Shown: positions 1 to 12,470 of the stretch, piece after piece
Layout: each line of letters begins with the position of its first letter
Numbering within the stretch: the stretch's first letter is position 1
DNA from: Vanilla planifolia
Lineage: Eukaryota > Streptophyta > Magnoliopsida > Asparagales > Orchidaceae
Assembly (NCBI GenBank): GCA_023846275.1
Contig: JAIUJO010000144.1
Span: 1,042,720 to 1,106,719, forward strand
DNA: 64,000 bases
Reading direction: 5' to 3'
Notes under the pieces: generated by a model
What the model saw: only the letters and a program-made list of their open reading frames with translations
The model's database searches: none
What the model was told of the DNA's origin: nothing
Position numbers and translations under genes: made by a program

Positions 1-1310
1 GAGAAGATACTAAGAGAATATTCTACACTATTTCTTAAACTAAACGTGAAACTACCAATTTGTGTTTTGAAGCATCAGATTAATTTTTATCAAATCAACA
101 CTTTTAAACATTGATATGTATGATAACTTAGTAGTAAAAAATGAAGTGACTAATAACCAAGTCATTGAGTTATTAAAGAATGGAGTACTCAAGCTTACTA
201 ATTCACCATTTGGCTCTCTAATTGAATTCATGCAAAAATGGATGGAAGTTGGCACATGTGTATGCATTGTCAAGCTCTTAAGAAAATAAGTTGTATGTGT
301 AAGTTCCACTATGAAAAGTTAATGATCTATTAAATGAACTAAAGCATGCATGAGCATTCGCAAAATTCAATGTCTAAGCAAGGTATCGTAAAGTACATAT
401 TACAGAAGGAGAAACTTCAAAGAACACTTTTGAAACTCTACAAAGATTGTATGAGTAGCTAGTAATGGTGTTTGGCTTATGCAATGCTCAAACAATGATC
501 ATGTGACTAATGAATGGCCTTCTTTTCCCTTTCTTAAATTTTGTCATGCTAGTCCTCCTTAATGAAATTCTCATTTAGAATAATGCACATGAAAAACCTA
601 TAAATAATTTATGGAAGGTGTTCGATATATTACAATCTCATCATTTATAGTCGAATGAGAAGAAGTGTCATTATGAAAGAGAAACCATTTTATATTTGGG
701 ATATTAAGTTGTAAAAGGTGAGATAAACATTGGTAAGGAGAAGATTAATGCAATTAAGAAATTGTCTAAACCTCATGATGTTACCAATGTCATGGGTTTT
801 CAAAGAGCTTGTCAATACCTAACAAAATTCATCAAAGGATTCTTTGAAAGAATAGCACCGCTTCATGCACTGACTTGTCAACATCCAAAATTTGAGTAAA
901 AAGAACTACAATAATAGACATTTTGATAATTAAAAGAGAAAACTTGTGAAGGACCAATTCCAGCTATATAAATCTGCATCATCCATTTTAGATTCAAGTA
1001 GATGCGTTAAGGTAATTTATCGATGTAGTTTTAATGGAATAAGGCAAGCCATTAACATACTATTCTCAATAACTACTAGGAGAATAAGAAAATCTAATCA
1101 ATGATAAATAGTTGATTTGTTTGCATCAATCTATAAAATATTAGAGGCCACATACCCTTAGAAAGTAATTCATAGAACATTCTGATCCTTACCCACTCCA
1201 ATATTTGTAGAATAAATAGAAGCTACAACATGCATGACACTTCAAGTGGTCATCATACCAACAATAATTTAGTCCAATTATTAAATATAAGAAAGTAACT
1301 TTGAAGAAAC
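1..1310 (+). pseudogene. Ty3/gypsy pol remnant: reverse transcriptase to RNase H
   Basis: This is a decayed fragment of a Ty3/gypsy polyprotein, readable only by switching frames. Landmarks run in family order. DGSWHMC at about 241 matches the usual DGSWRMCVD block. LVMVFGLCNAQT at about 459 matches the MPFGLxNAPxTF block. FVM..LLNE at about 540-566 sits where the catalytic Y/F-x-DD box should be, and VFDIL follows at about 619. GEINIGKEKINAIKKL at about 720-770 and the FIKGFFERIAPLHALT stretch near 826-874 correspond to the RT-RNase H connection. The RNase H part reads FQIQVDA near 985 and ends with a KWSSY...IIKYKK motif at about 1240-1295. No protease, integrase or LTR is visible, so the fragment is probably truncated at both ends and continues left of the window. 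The YxDD aspartates are lost and there are many stops, so it is inactive. Confidence 0.88.
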
Positions 1311-1560
1311 TTATAAAAATGCTTTGTTATGATTGTAGAATGAGTACAGAATTTTTAGTGATGAAAAATAAATGTGTAAATTTAATTAAAAAATAAAAAA
1401 TGATAAGAATAAGTCAATGAAAAAATAAATAGTAAAGGTAAATTAGAGATAATCCTGGTATGTGAATTATCTACGTTATATGTGATGGTAGTGGCTCATG
1501 CTTATATTAGTGGACACTTTGTTTTGATTTTTAGTCCATTTTTTACGTCTACAAAATTAT
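1311..1560. other. AT-rich spacer after the gypsy remnant
   Basis: No coding remnant, LTR end or repeat boundary can be recognised. It may contain eroded RNase H-integrase linker, but no motif supports this. Confidence 0.4.
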
Positions 1561-2540
1561 GTTAACAACTTAAATAAGATTCTATAAATATGATTTACGA
1601 TTGTAGTAATTTTTTTGTTATATCATTTCATCATTAAACATAGACATATTGATCTCATTTATATTTGAAATATTTTATTAATCAAATATTGTTAGTTATT
1701 TATATTTTTATTAGTATAACAAAAACTTATTCATTATATTTTAAATATTTAGGGTTATTTGTTGATGTAAGTTTTAAATTATCTAATGAAATTTTATATT
1801 TTATGCATTTAAGTGTTTATTTATGATAATTACCATTCTTTTGAATAGTTTAAATTTCTTATGTTAATCATTTTCTCTCTTTTTAATCCAAAAAAATATT
1901 TTACAATATTAGCAAGAACATTATACAAATAAAACATGCTTGTTTATTGATGAAATGTAAAATGTAATTTTTAAATTTTTTTGTTATTTGTTATTACAAT
2001 TATGTTGCATTTGTTTTAAAAGTTTTATATTTATTGTGATATTTTCAATTTTTAGAATGATACATCAATTTTTCTTTAAAATTTTATATGCATAATTTAA
2101 TCATTTAAAATATTTAATATTAATGAATTTCAATTTTTATTTATTTGTTTTAAATATTATATACAATTGATTATTATTTAAAGAATGTACTCTAGATTTT
2201 TTCGTAATTAAGTTACCAAAATTTCATGTCAAAAATTTTAAATTAAATTTTTTTACTTTTATCGTATTAGTTTTGTAATTATCAAATAAAAATTATATTA
2301 GTTTTTAAAAAATGGAAAAGTTATATCTTTTGGGCAACAAATTATAATTATTTTTGCTAATTAAAATTATTGAAATAAGAAAAAAATAATTGAATAGAAA
2401 TTTTCAAATTTTCAAATATTTGACATATTATGTAAAAAAGAGTTTCTTTATAATTCAATGATTCACAATATATTGTTATAAGGTAAAAATATTTAACTTG
2501 AAATAGTAAAACAATACACTACACTTTACAATGTTAAGTG
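1560..2540. repeat. AT-rich repeat family, copy A (partial, tandem with copy B)
   Basis: This T-rich block aligns by eye with 2,540-3,500 (offset about 990) and with 61,500-62,400. The best anchor is 1,691-1,750 against 61,551-61,610, where I count 6 mismatches in 60 ungapped bases. A second anchor near 2,460-2,525 matches 62,345-62,405, including a shared CAATACACT block. The copy ends where copy B begins, so A looks truncated. There is no protein-coding signal, so the element class is unknown. Confidence 0.65.
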
Positions 2541-3690
2541 TATTTATACAATTATTACATATTTTGGAATAGTTTCAACAAAATATATTTTTCAATTGTG
2601 GCATCCTATTTCTCATATCTTTAATCATTTAAAAAATCCATTAATCCCATTTTTATTTAAAATATCATATTAATCATTTTTATTGGTTATTTATGTTCTT
2701 ACAAATATAACAAAATCTTTTTTTATTATATTTTAAACATTAAGACATATTTCCCATAATAAATCTCTTTGTAAATAGCTTTAATATTTTGTGCTCATAA
2801 TTCTTTTTTTATTCAATCCAAAAAATGTTTTGATCAATATTTGCTAGGACATAAAAATGTATCACTCTGACAGTTTATCAATGCAATGTGTTAAAAAAAT
2901 TTTCAATTTTTTATGTGAATTGTCATTACAATTATTTGATATTTTCTTTAAAGTTTTTATAATATATTACAACTTTTTTCAATGTTTGGAATAATACATC
3001 AATTCTTTCTTTAATTTTATATTTGTAAAATAAAATGTTTAATACTTTGTTTCTTAATACCCTATGTACTGGAACGTACTGTAGCGCTTATGCTCATGAT
3101 TTTAGAAGTATTTTTGCTGTGTTAAATGTTAGGAATGTTATGTTAAGAATTTTATTTATTTGTGAGCTTAAATTTTTTAAATTATTGAATAAAATTTTTA
3201 AAAATGTATATAAAAACAAGAAAAAATTTGAAACTTATATTTTTTATTAAAGAAATTTGAAATTACTTTAGCTTAAATAAATTCACATGATTATGAAATA
3301 CATTAATGTAAGAGATTATTTAGAATTTTCTAAATTATGTGACGCCTTGCAAAAGTTGGTTATTATAATGATACAATGATTGAAAATATATTATTACATG
3401 ATGATAAAATAAAAAAATATAACACAAAAATGTAGATCAATACACGATAATTTTTATATTCAAAATTGTCGTTATTATTATAATCTCAAGAAATATGTTA
3501 GTGTATCAAACTTTTCAAATAATTGATAGAATAATAATTATTATAGAAATTAAGTATTTAATATTTTAATTAATATGTTAACATTTTAAAGAATTAACAT
3601 AGTGATATATTAAATATCATAAACAAGCCAACAAATACAAATAATATACAAATATAAAGTTCATAGAAAATACAATGATAACAAAAAACT
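2540..3690. repeat. AT-rich repeat family, copy B
   Basis: This lies in direct tandem with copy A and shares the TTATTT...ATATAACAAAA anchor at about 2,684-2,720. It extends further right than A and stays alignable with 62,400-62,650. Shared blocks include AAACTTTTCAAATAATTG near 3,508 and ACAATGATAACAAA near 3,672. The 71-codon ORF at 3,035-3,250 inside it has no recognisable domain and the related copies do not preserve it, so I do not call it a gene. Confidence 0.65.
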
Positions 3691-5260
3691 AAATTTTAAA
3701 CACTCCAATGCATTAAGCAACTACAAAAAATGGATTTAAAGATAGGCATTTAATGTTGCAGAACTAAATTCTTTTAAACTATTTCAAATCAAACTAAAAA
3801 ATATTTTTATAAAATATTTTTCATAAAGTGAAATTTATATAATTTAAATATTTTTGCAATAAATAAATTTTAAAAATGCAAAAGAATACTACAATCTTTT
3901 TATTTAAAAAAGACTAAATTTAATCAAAGTAATGCCCATATAACTATTATAGAATGATGATAATATTTTAAATTTGATTAAAAATTATATACATAAAACT
4001 TTATATTTACAGCAAAATTTTTCATATCAAATATATTAACAACAAAGATAGTCGTACTTTTTTTACATTGATGTAATGTTATAAGAATAGAAATTATAAT
4101 TTTTAAAAATTTAAAAATAATTATTTGAACGAGATTTTAAAAAGTAATATCTTAAATAGAAAACTTAGCAAATAGAAAAATTGACATAAAAGATAAAAAA
4201 TACAAAACATAAATAGAAAATAAATTAAAATAAAATTAAGCATTTTGAACATTAATATATACAATTCAGCATAAAAAAATCACTAATATTTTATGAAAAT
4301 AATTATGATGTCATTAACAAAACTTTTTTATAATTCAAAACATATAAAAAACTTTAAGATTGTAAAATATACGATATGGTATAAACTATATGATCTAAAA
4401 ATTTATAAAACAAACATTTTAGCTGTTAATGAGTAACAAATTTATTAAGAAAAAAATTAACTTGATAAAACAGAATAATTAAGAAAACTTTTCAAATAAT
4501 ATCAAATAAGAAGAATGGACAAATAATAATTAAAAAATCATTGCCTTATCATAAAAGTAATTGTCTTATATCAATTATCATAGCTTGGATAGTATAATAT
4601 AATCAAAATATAGTTTATAAATTTAACTTATAAATAAATAAAAAATGAGTGGGATAAGTATAAAACAAAGTAGAAATTGCAATAGAAAAGCTATAAAGTT
4701 AAACTATAAAAATATTTATAATATTTTAAATTTTACATGTCCTAAAAGATTGTCCATAATAGTTTACTTATGCAGATCTTTTGTTAATAAATTATTTTTT
4801 TAAATTTAAAACAAAAAGGTATTGAAAATCATAATAAGATTTTTATGTGTTAAAAAGTATAATTTGATTGCAAAATAATTGTCATATTAAGTACAAAAAA
4901 AATTACTTAGAAATAAACCATATAAGTAATTTATTTTAAATAAAAATGTTAAAATTTTATGTCATGATATGTAAATAAGTTGTCTAAGCATCTTGCAACA
5001 AGAGGATGCTAAGCTCGTCCATAATAAAACTTATAATACATTTGAAAAATGATTATGACAAAACCTATTATATTTTTGGGTTTTAAGATAGCTAACGTGA
5101 CTAAATTATCTCATATAATTTTTTAATTATAATATTCAATAATGATTTGTGGTAAAAAATTTAAATTTAATCTTTAGTTTTCATGGCCATGTATAATGAA
5201 CTACATTTGCATACCATTTTAAGTTCCTCTAAGTTTATTTCTTCTTTTATTTATGATGAT
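3690..5260. other. A-rich spacer, possibly the continuing body of copy B
   Basis: The plus strand is strongly A-rich. Weak similarity to 62,650-63,000 seems to continue, for example the ACATTGATGTAATGTTAT block near 4,065 against a similar stretch near 62,939. Gaps make the alignment uncertain. There is no coding signal. Confidence 0.35.
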
Positions 5261-5870
5261 ACACATTAGTTATAAACTATTGTTTGTTAACATAACCTCA
5301 AACTATTTATATATTTTAAATATTTTATATAATTCAATGTTTATTGTGACTATAAAGTTTTATTTTTTATAGCTAATGCATCTATTTTGTTTTGTAATAT
5401 TTTTTAGTTTCCTTTTTCATTCATAAAAATTTTTATTTGAATTATTGTATAAAATAAACCATTTGGCAAAATTTAATGTATCAATATTTTGTTCATTTTT
5501 CAAATATTTATTTTTTTTATATTTATTTTTTTTATTTTTTTTATTTTTTATATTTCGTATTTCTTTAATTTTGAAGGTTATGTCAACTTATTTTTAATAT
5601 ATGATACATATATTGTAAACATTTTTAATAAATAATAATCTTTATTTCTTATTCATGCACAATGAAACTATTTTTTCTTAAAGTACTTTTAATTTTCTTG
5701 ATTGCATTTTCCAATACCAGAATACTTACGAGGCTCACATTGTTATGGAAGGACTTTTTGAAATTACTGTTGTTTGTTAGAAATTAGGAAATATTTTAAT
5801 TATCTTAAATATTTTTGGTATTTACTTTTTATATTTATTATATTTTAACTATGAAAATAATTTTTTTAAA
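5260..5870. other. T-rich block with a weak match to the AT-rich repeat
   Basis: At about 5,288-5,325 the text resembles the copy A anchor (AACATAAC, then ATATTTTAAATATTT). The likeness fades after roughly 60 bases. It may be a further diverged copy or chance similarity in DNA this AT-rich. Confidence 0.3.
5507..5557. repeat. T-rich simple-sequence tract, irregular (T6-8 A)n
   Basis: Runs of six to eight T separated by A or ATA span about 50 bases. This is an ordinary low-complexity tract. Confidence 0.8.
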
Positions 5871-7735
5871 AATTTTAAATTAAACTTTAAATATGTAAAT
5901 GTTAAACATTTTTAATATAAACAAATAATGCAAACAATGTGTGAGATATAAATGACAAATCTATAGCATAAACAAAAAAAAGAAAAGTGCCAAAAAAAAG
6001 AAAAACGTAAACATAAATTCTCATTTGAGATATTTAACATTATTTATGTACCAAGTGATTAAAAGTTTCTTTTTGCAAAATCAAAATGAAAAATTGGTAA
6101 ACATAACCCACAATAAATTTATAGTATAAAAACAATGTATGCCACTTAAGAAAATTGATCCTAGAAGTATAACAATAACAAGTATCATATTTTGGAAAAG
6201 GAACATTCAAATGGGCAAACATATAAACTCATATTTAATTCTTAAATTATTTGTACATTAAAATATATTTTAAAACATAATCAATCATAAACTTATTTTT
6301 TTAATTCTAAATATTTAAAATATTTAAATCAAACTTTGAGAAACTTTTAAAAGCAATATGACAACACATAATTATGGGTTCTTTAGAATTTTTTCAACGA
6401 ATTTTTTAAAAGAATATGAGAAAAGTTACTCTAACGAAGGATTATCTTAACAATTAACTTAGATCAATAGTACTAAATATAACTTTGAAACAACTTTTTA
6501 AAAAATAAAAAAATATAACATCATAGAATTTTGTAAAAACTATAGTGCAAGTATAAATATTTAAAAAAATTAAACTTTTAAAATTTGAAAAATATTATAA
6601 ATAATACATATAACATATCAATAATTTACGATTCAAAAAATATATTCATTAAAAATATTCATGTGAAATTAAAGCGCTATAACTAAGACAAAAGTACATA
6701 AATAATGAAAAAATAATACTCAAATTATGTGAATTCATTGACAAAAACTTGAATTTAAAATAAAAGATTGCATATCTCCTATTTTACAAAACTATTATAA
6801 TAAAAGTATTAAAAAACTAAATTTTTTATATCAAAATAATTTTAAAGGATTTAGCCATTGTAAATTATAAAATATATACAAAATAAAAAATAAATATTTT
6901 CTATATAAAAAAAACTAAAATATTCATAATGATTTATATAATATATAAATAAAGTAATTCATTAAATACTCATACAAATGTATTTTATATTAACAAAAAG
7001 TTTCTAGTAATAGAAAAGAATGGTATTATGGAAGGGAAATAAGGAAGCACAAAATACTAAAATGATTAAAGCACTCATAATTAATTATTGTAAACTTTTT
7101 CTATAACATTCATAGTTTATGTGAAAGAATTTCAATAAAAATTAGAGCATCATAAAAGATGAAAAGTATAAAACGATTAACAACAGAAATGACAAATATT
7201 TATAACAGTTGTAACAACTTGTAAACTTTTTTATCCAAAACATGAAATTCACAAAAAGCTTATTATAAATGAAGACATCTTATTAATGAAAATATCACCA
7301 AGGAGTAATGCTGATATAAGAAACTACAATATTTAAAAAAGTTATGTTAGTCTAACAAATTGAAAAAATTCAAGGTAAGCACAATAACAAAATGAAAAAG
7401 GAGAGAATATATATTTAATTATGCAATGCATTTTATTTATTTGAAAGAATCTTAAGGAATTAAAAATATACAAAAAATTGTTACGATAAAAGAATAATTA
7501 AAATTTAAAAATAATGTGCATAACTCACATACATCTATGTTAGAAAAAACTTAAAAATAAAACTAATAGAAAATTTAAACCATTCTCCAAAATGTGCATA
7601 ATTAGTAGTTAAATAAGATTGATATGTTCACCAAAGCTAAAATTTAAATGATGCTTAGGATGGATGTGGAGAAGGCTATGGACATGTGAGATCGCATTCA
7701 TGTTATTGTATTACCTAACTATGGGTTTCACTACT
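5870..7735. other. A-rich spacer, no gene
   Basis: Mostly A-rich plus-strand DNA at about 13-20% G+C in sampled lines. It contains one instance (6,057-6,080) of a pyrimidine-run motif also found at 9,237 and 56,783. The 60-codon minus ORF at 6,040-6,222 has no domain. The last 120 bases (7,640-7,735) are slightly richer in G+C but unassigned. Confidence 0.45.
6057..6080 (+). repeat. Recurrent AAAGTTTCTTTTTGCA motif, instance 1
   Basis: A purine-rich lead-in followed by TTTCTTTTTGCA. The same arrangement occurs at 9,237-9,264 and 56,783-56,815. It probably marks related copies of an otherwise unrecognised AT-rich repeat. Confidence 0.45.
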
Positions 7736-9236
7736 AACAAACTAGAATTTTTATTTTTATTTTTTTATTTTATTTTGTGTTAATATTTTTAGTTTAATTG
7801 AATAGAATGGTATGTTTCATTATTGCTATTTACCCTTAATATGTTATTTCCATGGCAGTCTTATAATTTTTGAAATGGTAAGACAATTTACAATTTATAT
7901 AATTTATCTTTAATAATTTTAATATACAAATAGTCTTTGTGATTTTTTAATTTTTTAATTTTTGTGTTATCTTATTTCATTTTTATATGCCTCTTTCTTT
8001 GAAAGTAAATTATCTTTTTTCATAATTTAAACATAGTTCTACTTAATTTAAAACTTTATTTATAACTTTCATTTTTTATTTCTTCTATAATGGATTGTTC
8101 ATCTATAATAACATGTTGTAGCATTACATAGAAAGTAACTTTGACATTTTTTTATACATTGATTAAATAAAATTTTAATCACTCAAAGTGTTTCTTATAT
8201 TTATACTTTTGTAAAATGTTTATTCAAATTTTAAATTTTTTATTTTACAACAAAAATTTAATAAAACATTCAAATTTTATTATTAAGATATGAAAGAAGA
8301 TAAATTAAATTTAAAAAGAATATGATTATGAATTTTTTATATTACATAAAAAGCTTTTTATATATTAGAATAAAGTCAAACAAGGTAAGTTATTCATTAG
8401 AAAAATTTTAAAATTGCATTGCACTAATTTATCTTATTTATAATTTTAAATGATTGGTTTAAACATTATCCAAAAAAGTATTTAGGCAATATAAGTTATT
8501 GATGAACAAAACAAAAAGTTGTAATTACATACCAAATATTTTAAAAATAGTTATTTAAGATTTAATATTATCATTATAAAAATAAGAAAAATATTAATAA
8601 AAGTAAACAAAAAGTATTAATGAATTATAGTTTTTCAAAGAAATTTTCACCAAAATTTTCTAAATACAATCATGTATAAAGCTGTAATGAAAATAAAATT
8701 AAAAATATTATATGTTAGTAGCATGTTTAAAAATTAATGTTATAATAAGGTAATAAAGAATATTCCTTTGCCAAAATGACGTGAATAAGAAAAAGTAACT
8801 AAGATACTTTTAAATAATCAGGATACATTAGTTCGGAATTGTCACTAAAAATTTTAGTGCTTAAAAATAGTAACAAATTTATATGTTCATAACTTTGTGC
8901 ATAGTTATCAAAAGTGTGTTCTTTCATTAAAGAATATGAAACTTGATTCTTAATGAATATAAAAACATTTAACAAATAAAAAAGATAATTTCATAACAAA
9001 ATATTTTAATTATTTAAGAGAATGAGTGATACAAATCAACAATAAGTGTCTATACAAAGAAATAAATTACGAAAGAGTATAATGAATACAAAACTATGAA
9101 AGTAACTAATTATTTGAAAACTAGATCCATAAATAAAACAAGTTAAAATTTTTTTAATACAAATTGTAATTGAATAAAATAATATAAAAAATCATTTACA
9201 TAAAATAATTTTTATGATATGAAAAAAAACTTGCAT

Positions 9237-9264
9237 GATAAAAAAGGTTCTTTTTGCAGTGCAA
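9237..9264 (+). repeat. Recurrent AAAGGTTCTTTTTGCAG motif, instance 2
   Basis: Similarity to instance 3 at 56,783 extends about 15 bases upstream (a shared TTGCAT...GAT block), which makes chance less likely. The pyrimidine run ending in GCAG resembles a plant 3' splice site, but no exon can be identified. Confidence 0.45.
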
Positions 9265-9704
9265 CATTGCTAAATATCGCTTTTGTGAGAAACAATTGAA
9301 AAAATGTAAAACATAAAATCATAAGTAATAAAAAAATATTAATGCACCTTGAAATAGTTAAAAGAATGACCATTAACAAATTCAATAAATAGCCTAACAC
9401 TAAAATATGAATAATATTTGTTTGATAAAGTACAAGAATAAAAATATTTTTTTAAAAATAAAATGGGTAAAATAATTATAATTAAAAAGATAATAAAAAT
9501 GTAATGCATTGATCAAAACCTTTGTAATGCTAATTTAATCAATAATTTTGAAAATTACAATAATTACATAAAAACAATTGAAAATAATTTTTTACCTTAT
9601 AGAAATTTAAAATCCTTAATACTGCATAATATTTTCTAATCTTTTAAAGAATTTATAATCTTTAGAAAAGAATGGAAATTGCCAAAAAGTAGTCAAATTT
9701 TAAT

Positions 9705-9990
9705 AATAATATTGTCAAAATGGCAAAAATATTTAAAAAATATTCAATTTTAAAAAAATTATTATAATAGATAAAATATTTTAATATATTGATAATAATG
9801 AGATTCACAATTTATGAGATAAAAATTGAATGATTCAAATTTAAAACATCAAAAATTAAAATGAGAGAAACTAAAATGTTAATTACAAAAATATAAATGT
9901 TTAACATAAATAATAATAGTATGAATAGAAAAAAATACATAGTGTTGTTAATATAATAGAATTGAAAGTTTTAATACAATATCAGAACCA
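9705..9990. repeat. AT-rich repeat, direct copy of 10,862-11,110
   Basis: This shares a run of blocks with 10,862-11,110 in the same order: TTGTCAAAAT, TAAAATATTTTAAT, TATTGATAATAATG, then GATTCA or GATTTCA and AAAATTAAAAT. Small gaps separate the blocks. The spacing between copies is about 1.16 kb. Confidence 0.5.
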
Positions 9991-10110
9991 AGCCAAAAAT
10001 AATTTTATGCATAAATGTGTTAAATTTTTTAGATTAAGTACCTTAAATTTGTCTTATTATTATTATAACTATGCTATATTTATATACTAGTAAGAAAATT
10101 TTTTTTTTAA

Positions 10111-10830
10111 AGTATGACCTTTTCTTATCTGATAAATATGGTCGAATGCTTTTGATGGAAAAATATTACAAGAATGGACATTGAAATTGCATTGTACAAT
10201 TTGTTGATGTTGAAAATAAGCAATATCGAAACTGGTAACAAACTTTATGAGGTTGCAAAGTTTTAGATTTACTTATAGATTTTATCTAAATTTGTGGGAT
10301 GCCTTTAATTTGTAATGATAATGGGGCTTTGAGGAAAACTCTACACCACTAGTTGCACTATCATCATTGAATATACCATCCATAAATAAGGATACTGAGT
10401 TCGATCTAGTTTGGTGAGATTTTTTTGGAATTTTGGAATTTGCTACAACTGAAAAATATTTGATGACTAATACCAACAAGTTACATCAAAATATTTTTCA
10501 CTTAATTCAATTCATTGTATATGTGCTAAGCTTTAATTATTTTTAAGTTTAGCAAAAGTTAAAGGCTAAATGGCTTGAGATTTACTTATAATTTTGTTTT
10601 GAATTTCTGATATATCTTTAATACATTGGGATATGTGAGCATCTAGGAAAGATGTTGTGCCTTTAGTTAGATTGGTACCATTGCAAATACTAACTCTTAA
10701 GATAAGGATATTATGTTTTATCTATTTTGATGAAAGCTTTGTAGATTTTTGAGGTTTAAGATAATTTTAGGTTTTTAAGACTACATGCAACTTTCCAATC
10801 TTTCATGTTAAAAAAAATTGGTAAATATCT
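10111..10830. other. Less AT-rich island, unidentified
   Basis: G+C rises visibly above the flanks and codon-like text appears on the plus strand near 10,120-10,330, but with frequent stops and no motif I recognise. The 65-codon minus ORF at 10,282-10,479 has no domain. It could be a fossil gene fragment or transposon piece. Confidence 0.3.
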
Positions 10831-10861
10831 AAATAAAAATAAATAGTTCATTTTTTATACT

Positions 10862-11110
10862 AGATTTGTCAAAATTGCTAATTTTTTTTAAAAAATAATT
10901 TTCAAAACTTTGTTTTAATAAATAAAATATTTTAATTACAAAATGTATTGATAATAATGTTATTGACAATTTAGAGCTTAGAAATTATGTGATTTCAATG
11001 TAAACAATAAAGCAATAAAATGATAAAAATTAAAATATTGATAGCTAAATTATAACATTTTAATGTAAATGAAAAATTGGAATTCCTAATACATTAAGAA
11101 ACAATGTAAA
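10862..11110. repeat. AT-rich repeat, direct copy of 9,705-9,990
   Basis: See the partner entry at 9,705. The shared block order is preserved while bases between the blocks have drifted, so the copies are old. Confidence 0.5.
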
Positions 11111-11730
11111 AACTGATTTTCTACATAAACATACAAATTATTCAAAGTTAAGCATTGGAGAAGTATTTTATTATTGACACAAGTATTTTATAAGCATTTT
11201 TAAAAAACTGCTTAGCTATTAAAATATGGTTTGTAATTTTAGTAATAATTAACTAAGAAGAATCAAAGTAATAAGAATAAAAGATGTAAAAGTTTGAAAA
11301 TTATATTGTAAGTGTAATGCAATAATTAAAATGTTCAAACTTTTTACATAATTTGCTTAAAAAAATCATTTTTAAGAGCCATTGTAAAGAAACTTCATAT
11401 TTTAAGTAAAAATTGAAGAATATTGAAATGTAAAAATTCAACAATGAAATGGAAAATTTATCAAGGTAAAAACTTTTTGCATGGATAATGTATAAACAAT
11501 ATTCTCACAATGAAAATATTCAAGTGTCTAGAAATATGAAATATAACATAATAAATTACTTCAACATCTAAATGGTAATATTAAGTGCATAAAAATTATA
11601 TAAATTGCTTAATAATGAAAAAAAGTTTCAAATATAAGGAATCATAAGAAAAATAAAGATACTAGTCAGCCAAATATAAGCTTTATGAAAAACATAATCA
11701 ATAGTTGCTAAAGATATTCAATAATTTTTT
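11111..11730. other. A-rich spacer
   Basis: Low-complexity A-rich sequence with no coding or RNA signal. Confidence 0.45.
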
Positions 11731-12470
11731 TCTTAAGCAAACTATTTAAGAGGACATGGCATTGGTACAATTAAGACTAGATCAACCATTATGTTGAATG
11801 TGGATTAAAACATACATGTTAGTCAAGTAGATATTGCCACTTGTTAGAAAAGTGGACACAATGTGCAAGAGTTGCATGAAGGAGTGGTCTTTATTTGTAG
11901 GAATTATTTGGGATTAGAAAAGTAAAATATTAAAATTTCTTGCCTAATTAGATGGATATTGCTCTAATATGGAAGCAAGTGTCTTTTCAATCACCAAGTT
12001 TTGGGAAGTGTAAATGGTAATTGGTTTACTATGCTAATGATTGAACTAGACCACATCGCATATCTTAGAATGATTCTAGGACTCCAAAAACTTCCTTTAA
12101 AGTAAAAAATACTTAGCAAATCAAGCATGTGATCAAAGCAATTAAGGTGGATTGGTTCTTCTTTTATAATTAGGTTAACCAAAGAACCAGAAAAATTACA
12201 AAAATGGTTGATCAATCCCATAACAAATAGATATGATATTGTTATAATATTCAACTATTAAGTAGGACCATATTGAACATGCATAAAACTATATTACCTT
12301 ACATTCATAAATAGCAAACAGATCAAAGTTTGATTTTTTTTATGTCACAATGATAAGATGATAAATTTCAAAAGTTGTTGTGCTACTGTGAAAATATCAT
12401 AGAAATCTTATAGATAACTTTTCAATTGCCCCTTTCCCATCACAAAATAGTTGAATTATTAAATACATTA
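11731..12470. other. Less AT-rich island, unidentified
   Basis: G+C is clearly higher than on either side. The longest open stretch is 87 codons on the minus strand (11,991-12,254), next to similar plus-strand text. Neither translation shows a motif I can assign. It could be transposon-derived, but I cannot name a family. Confidence 0.3.

Larger units (their letters stand above)
7736..10110. other. T-rich block (to about 8,270), then A-rich spacer
   Basis: 7,740-8,270 is T-rich on the plus strand and 8,270-10,080 is A-rich, repeating a pattern seen elsewhere in the window. No coding region is supported. The 62-codon minus ORF at 9,212-9,400 is an open stretch in low-complexity sequence. Confidence 0.45.

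Noticed and set aside
52..309. 85-codon minus-strand open stretch at the left edge
   Set aside because: It is antisense to the gypsy reverse transcriptase remnant, which has clear motifs on the plus strand.
3035..3250. 71-codon plus-strand open stretch
   Set aside because: It lies inside AT-rich repeat copy B and is not conserved in the related copies; no domain.
11731..12470. Possible retroelement RT on either strand
   Set aside because: A few residues looked suggestive, but no ordered set of motifs could be found in any frame.
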